Assembly (NCBI GenBank): GCA_030672545.1
Contig: DAOVGF010000065.1
Location: 1-33,278, forward strand
Source: Candidatus Aerophobota bacterium
Lineage (GTDB): Bacteria > Aerophobota > Aerophobia > Aerophobales > Aerophobaceae
Direction: 5' to 3'
DNA length: 33,278 nucleotides
Shown: positions 1-6,305 of the stretch, piece after piece
Layout of the letters: the number at the start of each line of letters is the position of its first letter
Numbering within the stretch: the first letter of the stretch is position 1
Program-made: the position numbers and the translations under genes
Notes under the pieces: generated by a model
The model's database searches: none
The model's input: the letters and a program-made list of their open reading frames with translations, nothing else
Told to the model about the DNA's origin: nothing

Positions 1-9
1 TCGGGTCTG

Positions 10-35
10 CCAAATTGCTCCGCTCCGCAATTTGG
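10..35. repeat. 9-bp-arm inverted repeat at the left edge
   Basis: Bases 10-18 (CCAAATTGC) and 27-35 (GCAATTTGG) are perfect reverse complements around an 8-base loop. The hairpin lies downstream of the minus-strand methyltransferase, and further along are two GTTATA-containing stretches (63-80 and 117-134). Stem-loops of this look occur inside integron attC sites, but the outer boxes do not match the consensus, so I only call an inverted repeat. The rest of 1-141 holds no gene that I can support. Confidence 0.6.
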
Positions 36-113
36 GTGAGCGTAGCGAATCGCATACACCACGTTATACGGTACTGCTGGCATCCCCTTTCAATCTCCAC
101 AAACCTTTTATGC

Positions 114-134
114 TGTGTTATATGAAGTGGCGGT
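114..134 (+). repeat. Left copy of a 21-bp inverted repeat flanking the restriction-modification unit
   Basis: This 21-bp stretch matches the reverse complement of 3237-3257 at 19 of 21 positions; the shared core is GTTATATG(A/G)AGTGGCGGT. It lies 7 bp outside the methyltransferase stop codon. The two copies point inward and bracket both restriction-modification genes. Confidence 0.7.
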
Positions 135-141
135 TTGATCT

Positions 142-2241
142 TTACATCATTTTGTCTATTTCTATTAATGATTCAACCTCTTCTATAACTTTCTTCCAGA
201 CCTTCAAAAGTTCTTTACGCATAGATATAATCTTTCCAATTTCATTAGATATTTGCTTCTGAACTTCTTTTGGTGGAAGCAGCACAAGCACCTTTGATAA
301 ACCTTCTATAGAAATTGCAGGAATAGCATGACCCGTCATGAGACGTCTAACCTGCCGCAAAAAATATTCTGCACGAAGGTATGATAGAAGGAAAAGCGGT
401 TCTACGCTATGAATATTACGGAGTACAACAAAACCATTAGAGCAGATTGCTCCATCCTCATCTTCGGTAATCAGTGCGGTTGCATGCCTGTATGTGCCAG
501 TGCTTGCTCCAGATATAGCTGTGATAATGTCGCCCGTCCGTACACGATAAGTTGCCCTTGATGGGGCATCATATGGTTTAATTACCTGCTGAGAAACCAC
601 TTGCATTGTACGCGCGTCAACATCAGAAATGGCGATATATCTTATTTCATTATTGGAGGTCGAACGGAAATCGTCAGTTTCTTTGAGAATATCTGCCAAT
701 TCGCCAAGGGGTTTTGCTCCATTTACTTGCAACATTTCAAGAAGCTTTCTATCTTCTGGTCTATAATGTTCTACGTCCAGACGCGTATTTAACGATTTCT
801 CAGAAACTGTGTAAATTCTCTCCTTATTTATTTCAAGTCCGTTATTTTTGAACCTGTTGTATTCAGAAACAATCTCCTCTATATCAGTATGAATAATAGG
901 TAGTCCTGATTTTGCTCTTACCAGTTTGCCATCGTGAGTTTTCTTGTAAATAGGTTTCCCTTTTACATCATAGCCAATCTTTTGTATTTGAGCCATGAAT
1001 ACTTTTTCTGAATCGGCAGGCAGTTTTTGCAAAAAGAGTAGAGAGGTCTTGATTCCCGTGCCATAGGGTATGAAAGCTTCCTGTGGAATTGACACAACAC
1101 CTAACACTTTAGTTTGGGAACGAATCCAGGACCTAATATGGCTATTGGTAATGTTTTGAAGTAAGCCATCTGGTAAGACAATTGCTATACGTCCACCTGG
1201 GCGAAGTAGCTTTAAACACTTCTCAATAAACAGAATTTCTGGTGTTTGTCCTGCGAGAACATTTCTCGTCACCTCCCAGTCACCATTTTGGGTTTTATTC
1301 CATTTACGAGCGAACAGATAGTTCTTTAGAATTTTTTGCTCTTTCATTTTACCTTTGCTGCCAAATGGTGGATTGGTGAGAACAACATCAAAAACATTAT
1401 TAAATTGCTCATTCTCTAACAGAGCATTTGTACAAATAATCTCTGTACCCACACCGCCTTCAAATACAAGGCGGACCGTTGCAGATAAAGCTACATCGGG
1501 ATTAAAATCAATTCCATAAATTTGCTCACGAATATAGTGCGTCTTACTAATATTGGGATTACTTCGGCAAACGTACGAGATGGTTTGAATGAGGAAGCCG
1601 CCACTTCCACAAGCAGGGTCAATTACCTTCTCATTTGGCCTTGGGACTATCATTTCAACAGCCAATCTCACAATAGGATGAGGTGTGAAAAACTCACCAC
1701 GATCACCACGTTGATGTCGATAGACAAATGCCTGGAAGGCTTCTCCCTTAATATCAGCAGGTGTTTGGGTAAGATTCATATACTGTAATCGCCCAACAAT
1801 ATAGGCCAATGTGAGAGGTTTAAGCTTTATCGAGTCGTCCGAGAATAAAGAAGGATATTTGTTTCGTACTGTATCAAATAGTTTGTTAACACGAACTTCA
1901 AAACTACTGAGTCTATTTGCAAGCATGCTTCTATATTCGCTTGAAGTAATACCAAATTGTAAGCCGACCTTTGTGGTATTCTGTTCATCGTAAAGTTTTA
2001 TCAAAAGTAGTTTTACAATTTCGTGAAATATCTTATCCTTAAGTAGACCTTCGTTAGCATAAACGTAATTGTGGCATTCATCAAATATAGCAGAGAGATT
2101 GTGAGCAGGACGCAATTCTTTACTCCGAGGCAAGTTTTCAGGAAGAAAACTTGCCTCGGAGTAAAGAAGTTGCTGTTCTCTAATTTTCCATTTTTGCGGG
2201 ACAGGAAATATATATTTGTGCTTTCTAGTCTTTTTCTTCAT
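142..2241 (-). CDS. N6-adenine DNA methyltransferase fused to a target-recognition domain
   Basis: A 699-residue HsdM-like methyltransferase that would transfer a methyl group from S-adenosylmethionine to adenine in a specific DNA site. Visible motifs are FTPHPIVRLA (185-194), the AdoMet loop DPACGSGG (208-215), and the catalytic NPPF (290-293). Residues about 510-690 look like a single type I specificity (HsdS-type) target-recognition domain: PLGELADIL near the start, GDIITAISGAS in the middle, and TGHAIPAIS followed by LPPKEVQKQI and a C-terminal helix. Fusion of M with half an S subunit is typical of type II enzymes derived from type I systems. The ATG start lies 3 bp after the nuclease stop codon, so the two are surely co-transcribed. 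No HsdR helicase is nearby. Residues about 25-42 are encoded by a perfect long hairpin (2116-2168) and lie ahead of the conserved domain. Function as a methyltransferase is secure; the recognition site is unknown. Confidence 0.92.
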   Translation of the reverse strand: MKKKTRKHKYIFPVPQKWKIREQQLLYSEASFLPENLPRSKELRPAHNLSAIFDECHNYVYANEGLLKDKIFHEIVKLLLIKLYDEQNTTKVGLQFGITSSEYRSMLANRLSSFEVRVNKLFDTVRNKYPSLFSDDSIKLKPLTLAYIVGRLQYMNLTQTPADIKGEAFQAFVYRHQRGDRGEFFTPHPIVRLAVEMIVPRPNEKVIDPACGSGGFLIQTISYVCRSNPNISKTHYIREQIYGIDFNPDVALSATVRLVFEGGVGTEIICTNALLENEQFNNVFDVVLTNPPFGSKGKMKEQKILKNYLFARKWNKTQNGDWEVTRNVLAGQTPEILFIEKCLKLLRPGGRIAIVLPDGLLQNITNSHIRSWIRSQTKVLGVVSIPQEAFIPYGTGIKTSLLFLQKLPADSEKVFMAQIQKIGYDVKGKPIYKKTHDGKLVRAKSGLPIIHTDIEEIVSEYNRFKNNGLEINKERIYTVSEKSLNTRLDVEHYRPEDRKLLEMLQVNGAKPLGELADILKETDDFRSTSNNEIRYIAISDVDARTMQVVSQQVIKPYDAPSRATYRVRTGDIITAISGASTGTYRHATALITEDEDGAICSNGFVVLRNIHSVEPLFLLSYLRAEYFLRQVRRLMTGHAIPAISIEGLSKVLVLLPPKEVQKQISNEIGKIISMRKELLKVWKKVIEEVESLIEIDKMM
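2116..2168. repeat. Perfect 24-bp-arm hairpin inside the methyltransferase gene
   Basis: Bases 2116-2139 and 2145-2168 are perfect reverse complements over all 24 positions, separated by the 5-base loop AGGAA. The arms run from TTCTTTACTCC inward to AAGTTTTC. The structure sits in codons 25-42 of the methyltransferase and keeps the frame open. Such a long perfect stem is not expected from protein coding alone. Confidence 0.95.
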
Positions 2242-2244
2242 AGT

Positions 2245-3138
2245 TCAATCCTCGTCTTCATTTGCTATCATGTACCTGTTATCAACTTGCATGTCATCCT
2301 CGTTGACGGCATCTTGCGGGTTTGATGTGTCACAAACCTCGTTCAAGTCTTCATACCAATCGTCAGCAATGTGCAAAGTTCCTTTCCCTTGCTCATCAAT
2401 AAAAACAAAACCCATGACATAGTTCTGTTGAAGATGGTTTGGGTCATCTCCAGATGATTCGAGATTTTGGGGGTTGGCAAATAGAAATTTGTGTTGTGGA
2501 TACCGAAGAACAATATCAATAGCGATAACATTGAACTCGTCTTTGCGTGGAGTTGCCTGCGTCCGTTCACTCACCCCGGATCTACCTGAAACAAAGTGCG
2601 TTTCTAAGACTTTTACTTTTGACATAACATAATTCAAACGCTCTTCAATCATATCATTGATTTGGTCCCGTGTGTAACCACGCAATCTATGAATAGCTTT
2701 CGCCTTCTCAGTTTTGCGCTTGGACACATATTTCTGGACTTCTTCGTACTCGTAAAGATTGCAAGAATACTCGTTCTGGAATTTAGGCAGATTTTTATGA
2801 ATCCAATTAATTACTTGTTGCTCAATATTTTGCTTACGATTTATCCATGGAATTTTGTCAGCATGAGTGATGAAAAAATTTTTAAGGTTTCCGAAATTAT
2901 AAAGCCTATGCCATTTTTCTGAATTAGATTTTACTCCCTTTGACTCTATTACATACCAATAAGAAGTGTCAGATTTTCTGAAATAAAAATCGCCATGATG
3001 TTGGAGGTGCTTTTTACCCTCCCATTTCTCTCTGATTCTTTTTACTTCAAAGTTGTATTCTTCTTCCAGCTTCTTCTTCAACAAAAGTTCAGTTATGGAA
3101 CCACTAACATAGCCTTGAGCATTAGGACTAAGTTTCAA
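2245..3138 (-). CDS. PD-(D/E)XK-type restriction endonuclease (probable)
   Basis: A 297-residue protein with no close family that I recognise. It carries a convincing PD-(D/E)XK nuclease core: HHGD at 47-50 with Asp50, 14 residues, then IESKG with Glu65 and Lys67, preceded by a helix with Glu17 (SITELLLKKKLEEE). This would be the DNA-cleaving partner of the methyltransferase that follows 3 bp downstream; the pairing is inferred from the operon. The last 30 residues are acidic and probably disordered. The start given is a TTG. However, the same frame stays open and coding-like upstream for 29 more codons, to an in-frame TAA at 3226-3228, without any ATG, GTG or TTG. The extra residues form a plausible helix (YEKIKRFVEQVFKTTLEIF). 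The real start may therefore be a rare codon such as ATA at 3213 or ATT at 3207, the former lying 7 bases after an AGGGG ribosome-binding sequence. Confidence 0.75.
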   Translation of the reverse strand: MKLSPNAQGYVSGSITELLLKKKLEEEYNFEVKRIREKWEGKKHLQHHGDFYFRKSDTSYWYVIESKGVKSNSEKWHRLYNFGNLKNFFITHADKIPWINRKQNIEQQVINWIHKNLPKFQNEYSCNLYEYEEVQKYVSKRKTEKAKAIHRLRGYTRDQINDMIEERLNYVMSKVKVLETHFVSGRSGVSERTQATPRKDEFNVIAIDIVLRYPQHKFLFANPQNLESSGDDPNHLQQNYVMGFVFIDEQGKGTLHIADDWYEDLNEVCDTSNPQDAVNEDDMQVDNRYMIANEDED

Positions 3139-3225
3139 TGCTTCAAGAAATATTTCCAGTGTCGTTTTGAATACCTGCTCGACAAACCTTTTTATCTTCT
3201 CATAAATATTTATGTGAATTCCCCT

Positions 3226-3375
3226 TTAAATTTGATACCGCCACTCCATATAACTCAAAATAACCGAACTACTTCGTTTATGCTCCCAAATTGGACTGTC
3301 TTGCATGAGTTCCTTTTTCTTGCGAAATTTCTTTACATTATCTCCAATCATATTTGTCCGTGAGATTCTTTCCAT
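3226..3375 (-). pseudogene. Remnant of an XRE-type helix-turn-helix regulator
   Basis: A 49-codon reading frame contains MIGDNVKKFRKKKELMQ, the typical first helix of XRE/C-protein repressors. It then diverges where the recognition helices should be (DSPIWEHKRSSS). Its end runs through the right copy of the 21-bp inverted repeat and stops at a TAA that is in the same frame as the nuclease. Many restriction-modification operons begin with a small controller protein of this class, so this may be the stump of one. Too short to fold as a DNA-binding domain. Confidence 0.45.
3237..3257 (-). repeat. Right copy of the 21-bp inverted repeat
   Basis: Reverse complement of the left copy at 114-134 with two mismatches. 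It sits just upstream of the probable nuclease ribosome-binding sequence, so the region between the two copies contains exactly the two restriction-modification genes. Confidence 0.7.
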
Positions 3376-3417
3376 ATTCTCATAGCATAATCAGAATAAC
3401 ATTCTTTGACATCCACT

Positions 3418-3445
3418 ATTATACTAAATCCAGGATAATTTACAA
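3418..3445 (-). promoter_or_regulatory. Probable promoter of the restriction-modification operon
   Basis: On the minus strand, TTGTAA (3440-3445) is followed after 16 bp by a perfect TATAAT (3418-3423). It lies about 40 bp before the HTH remnant and about 200 bp before the nuclease. The remainder of the 371-bp stretch 3229-3599 holds the HTH remnant and repeat; I see nothing recognisable in 3446-3599. Confidence 0.55.
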
Positions 3446-3599
3446 TTAAATTTAGTTAGTCTTTGATACCAATCTAAAAGGGTGGGCAAATTTTATTTTT
3501 TCTTCCTGCTTCACCCAAGAAGGGAAAGTAGACTTGGAGTGCAGACAACGGAAGACAGCTGAAGCCTAGTCGGAGCTACCTTGAAAAGCGTGAGAGAAG

Positions 3600-4535
3600 C
3601 TATGAAGATGCTTTATTAAGAAAACTTGCTACTTCCCTTTCAGTGGGCATTGAGGGTGCTGTTCCCACTTTGGTGACTGAGAGAGCCGCCACTGCATTAG
3701 CAAATCGCACCGCTTCTACTAAGTCATCATCTCTACCCAGAGCAAAAGCCAGCCCTCCGTTGAAAGCATCCCCGGCCCCGGTAGTATCAACCACTCTTAC
3801 TTTTTGGCCCGGAATGTGTTGAAATTTTTCCGAAGTTACTATTAAAGCCCCCTCGCTCCCCAGAGTAAAAACTACCGTTTCAACACCCTGCTTGAAAAGC
3901 TGCTCAGATGCTTTTCTAATTGAGCTCTGATTAGTTATCTCCATCCCAGTTAAAAGAGAAGCCTCGCTTTGATTGGGAGTTAATACATCCACACATTCCA
4001 GAATTGCCGGGGAGAGAACCTGAGCAGGCGCCGGATTCAATATAGTAGTAACCTGATTATCCTTGGCTATTCTCAAAGCTCTTTCTACCGATTCAGTAGG
4101 AATTTCCAGTTGAGTTAAGAGAACATCTGCCTCTCTAATAGCTTTGGTAGCCTTCCTCACCATACTCTTAGTTAGAGAAAAATTAGCTCCAGGAGCTACC
4201 ACAATCATATTTTCGCCTTGTTCATCTACTACAATTAGAGCCGCACCTGTATGTATTGTGCTATCTCTAACCACAAAACTGATATCAACCCCTTCTTTCC
4301 TCAAGTTGCTCAGAGCCAGGTCACCAAAAACATCTTCCCCCACGCAGCTAACCATGAAAACCCGGCTTCCTAGTCGAGCGGCAGCTACAGCCTGATTAGC
4401 CCCTTTTCCTCCCGGCCCCATCTGGAAAGGTCCCCCCAGGATAGTCTCTCCGGCCTGCGGTATTCTCGGGCTCCGCGCCATAAGATCCGTATTAAAACTC
4501 CCCACCACCGTTATTACCGGATTTCTTCTCTCCAT
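3600..4535 (-). CDS. rbsK: Ribokinase
   Basis: A 311-residue PfkB-family sugar kinase that phosphorylates D-ribose to ribose 5-phosphate with ATP in the cytoplasm. The N-terminal VVGSFNTDLM and the substrate-binding GPGGKGANQAVAAARLG (about 41-57) are typical of ribokinase rather than fructokinase. The C-terminal DTTGAGDAFNGG carries the catalytic Asp and anion hole. Length equals the family norm. An ATG start follows GGAG at a normal distance. No ribose transporter or repressor is adjacent; it stands alone between the restriction-modification unit and the secD promoter region. Ribokinase is the best call, with a related nucleoside or sugar kinase as the alternative. Confidence 0.9.
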   Translation of the reverse strand: MERRNPVITVVGSFNTDLMARSPRIPQAGETILGGPFQMGPGGKGANQAVAAARLGSRVFMVSCVGEDVFGDLALSNLRKEGVDISFVVRDSTIHTGAALIVVDEQGENMIVVAPGANFSLTKSMVRKATKAIREADVLLTQLEIPTESVERALRIAKDNQVTTILNPAPAQVLSPAILECVDVLTPNQSEASLLTGMEITNQSSIRKASEQLFKQGVETVVFTLGSEGALIVTSEKFQHIPGQKVRVVDTTGAGDAFNGGLAFALGRDDDLVEAVRFANAVAALSVTKVGTAPSMPTEREVASFLNKASS

Positions 4536-4687
4536 TTTCAGATTCTCCTACAACTTCATCATTTTTTTTCAGTCCAAAAAACCATTCTTAAACAACAACC
4601 ACAGAGAAAGGGTAAACCCATGCCAACGAGAACAACCTGATCTCCAAATACAATATTACCCGGAAACAGGAAAATTGCAAATTACCA

Positions 4688-4709
4688 TGAACGGGGTCTG
4701 AACGGGGTC
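4688..4709. repeat. 11-bp tandem duplication (TGAACGGGGTC x2)
   Basis: TGAACGGGGTC occurs twice head to tail at 4688-4698 and 4699-4709, followed by AGGTCTCAACATTTGACAT. Sequence of the form 'acggggtcaggtctc...tttgaca' recurs in my memory beside RAYT/IS200-type Y1 transposases, so this may be the end of a lost copy. That link is from memory and cannot be confirmed here. Confidence 0.6.
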
Positions 4710-4730
4710 AGGTCTCAACATTTGACATTA

Positions 4731-4761
4731 GTAGGGACAGACCACATAGGTCTGGTCCTAC
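4731..4761. repeat. REP-like hairpin with GTAG...CTAC feet
   Basis: Arms 4731-4743 (GTAGGGACAGACC) and 4749-4761 (GGTCTGGTCCTAC) pair at 11 of 13 positions around a 5-base loop. It sits directly after the tandem duplication at 4688-4709. A GTAG foot next to an imperfect hairpin is characteristic of REP elements moved by RAYT transposases. Confidence 0.6.
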
Positions 4762-4774
4762 GCGGATTGTAATG

Positions 4775-4873
4775 AACGAGAGAAACCAAACAAACTACAA
4801 GAACCAAAGGAACAGTTTCAATGGAAAGAACGAGAGGAACCAGAGGAACGGAATGAACCAAATGAACCAAAAT
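4775..4873. repeat. Minisatellite: 11 degenerate 9-bp units
   Basis: Eleven consecutive 9-bp units all begin with AA and mostly AAC; examples are AACCAAACA (4784), AACCAAAGG (4802), AACCAGAGG (4838) and AACCAAATG (4856). The array ends 15 bp before the -35 box of the secD operon. A short minus-strand reading frame through it (Leu-Val-Pro-rich) is just the 3-codon periodicity of the repeat. Outside the tandem repeats, hairpin and promoter I see nothing in the rest of the 454-bp gap 4536-4989. Confidence 0.8.
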
Positions 4874-4887
4874 ATGCCGAGTGCCAT

Positions 4888-4915
4888 TTGACAAATTTAT
4901 CATTTATGCTAAATT
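4888..4915 (+). promoter_or_regulatory. Sigma-70-type promoter for secD-secF-murG-murC
   Basis: Perfect -35 TTGACA (4888-4893), a 16-bp spacer ending in TGC (an extended -10 feature), and -10 TAAATT (4910-4915). The secD start is 75 bp further on. Confidence 0.7.
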
Positions 4916-4989
4916 AGCGCCAAGATTGGCTGACTCTTAAAGACGAGCTTTCGAAGTCAATAGTAATCGTACCGGTTAAGGAGAGTGGA

Positions 4990-6291
4990 ATGCTTCAGTA
5001 CAGTAAATGGGTGTTAGTTTTTATTTTGGCGTTGGTGGCTGTCTCAGTCTGGGCGATTTACCCTTTGCAAAAAAAGATAAAGTTAGGATTAGACTTAAAA
5101 GGAGGAGTTCATTTAGTTCTTGAGGCAGATACCAGCCAGATTCCGGAGTCTGAGGATGTTAAATACGCTGTAGATACAGCTATTGAAATTATTAGAAACA
5201 GAATTGATCAGTATGGAGTGGTGGAACCTAGCATAACTCACCAAGGGGAAAAAAGAATCGTGGTTGACCTACCCGGAGTTGAGGATCCTCAAGGAGCAGT
5301 GGAACTTATTGGAAAAACAGCTCTTCTGGAATTCAAATTAGTGGACGAAAAGGGAGACGTAAGTAAAGCTCTGGAGGGAGATATTCCCCTGGATGATGAA
5401 ATACTTTACCAGTACCGGGAGGGGAAGTCTTCACCTTATCTCATCAAGAAAGAAACCTTACTTACCGGAAGTACCATAAAAGATGCCCGGGTAGAAATAA
5501 ATCAATGGGGACAACCCTATGTTGCCCTGGAGTTCAACTCAGAAGGAGCCAAAAAATTTGAGGAGATTACAGGAAGACATATTGGAGAAAGACTGGCTAT
5601 TATCCTTGATAATGCTATCCAATCTGCTCCGGTGATTAAAACTCGCATACCGGGAGGTAAAGCCGTAATTGAGGGAAACTTTACTATGGATGAAGCCAGC
5701 AAGTTGAGAATAGTTCTCAAGAGTGGTGCTCTTCCTATTCCTTTTAGCATTATACAAAACACCACCGTTGGTCCTTCGCTGGGTCGGGATTCCATTCAAA
5801 AGGGACTTCTTTCGGGAATAATTGGCCTTCTGGTGGTGCTGGTATTTATGGGACTTTACTACAAAAAAGCTGGTTTGATTGCTGACTTAGCTTTGCTTCT
5901 CAACTTACTTTTCATATTGGCTGCTCTGGTTGCTCTGAAAGCAACCCTTACTCTTCCCGGAATAGCCGGAATTATCCTGATCATCGGGATGAGTATCGAC
6001 GCTAATGTGATCATCTTTGAAAGAATCAGGGAAGAATTGGAGAAGGAAAGGGCACCTCGGTCTGCTTTAGATGCTGGGTACAACAAGGCCTTGAGGACTA
6101 TCCTGGACGCCAATATCACCACTTTGATTACCGCCCTCATTTTGTTTCAATTTGGCAGTGGTCCCATCAAGGGATTTGCCACTACTCTTTCTATTGGCAT
6201 ACTGGCCAGTTTGTTTACCGCCATAGTAGTTACCCGGGTGATTTTCAACCTTCTGCTGGCAGGACGACCAACTAAAACCTTAAGTATCTAA
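4990..6291 (+). CDS. secD: Protein translocase subunit SecD
   Basis: A 433-residue RND-type membrane protein that, with SecF, uses the proton-motive force to pull translocating chains out of the SecYEG channel on the outer face of the membrane. One N-terminal membrane segment (about 7-27) is followed by the conserved LGLDLKGGVHLVLE, a periplasmic P1 domain, then five membrane segments. The conserved SIDANVIIFERIREE motif lies in the C-terminal half. The size is compact for SecD. The ATG follows AAGGAGAG. It is the first gene of a tight operon: secF follows after 14 bp and murG overlaps secF. Confidence 0.97.
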   Translation: MLQYSKWVLVFILALVAVSVWAIYPLQKKIKLGLDLKGGVHLVLEADTSQIPESEDVKYAVDTAIEIIRNRIDQYGVVEPSITHQGEKRIVVDLPGVEDPQGAVELIGKTALLEFKLVDEKGDVSKALEGDIPLDDEILYQYREGKSSPYLIKKETLLTGSTIKDARVEINQWGQPYVALEFNSEGAKKFEEITGRHIGERLAIILDNAIQSAPVIKTRIPGGKAVIEGNFTMDEASKLRIVLKSGALPIPFSIIQNTTVGPSLGRDSIQKGLLSGIIGLLVVLVFMGLYYKKAGLIADLALLLNLLFILAALVALKATLTLPGIAGIILIIGMSIDANVIIFERIREELEKERAPRSALDAGYNKALRTILDANITTLITALILFQFGSGPIKGFATTLSIGILASLFTAIVVTRVIFNLLLAGRPTKTLSI

Positions 6292-6305
6292 AAAAAGAGG
6301 ATGAA

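Noticed and set aside
10-80. Definite integron attC site
   Set aside because: The GTTATAC and GTTATAT cores do not fit the GTTRRRY consensus, the left half lies outside the window and no integrase gene is present; kept only as a speculative finding.
32-262. Plus-strand ORF at the left edge
   Set aside because: It starts in the palindromic region and overlaps the methyltransferase 3' end antisense; no ribosome-binding sequence and no recognisable protein.
3226-3228. Stop-codon readthrough joining the HTH remnant and the nuclease
   Set aside because: The HTH piece is too short to be functional and a repeat boundary lies beside the stop; decay is simpler than recoding.
4775-4873. CRISPR array
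   Set aside because: The units are contiguous 9-mers without spacers; not a CRISPR structure.
4715-4903. Minus-strand Leu/Val/Pro-rich ORF
   Set aside because: It is produced by the 9-bp minisatellite, whose period keeps any frame open.
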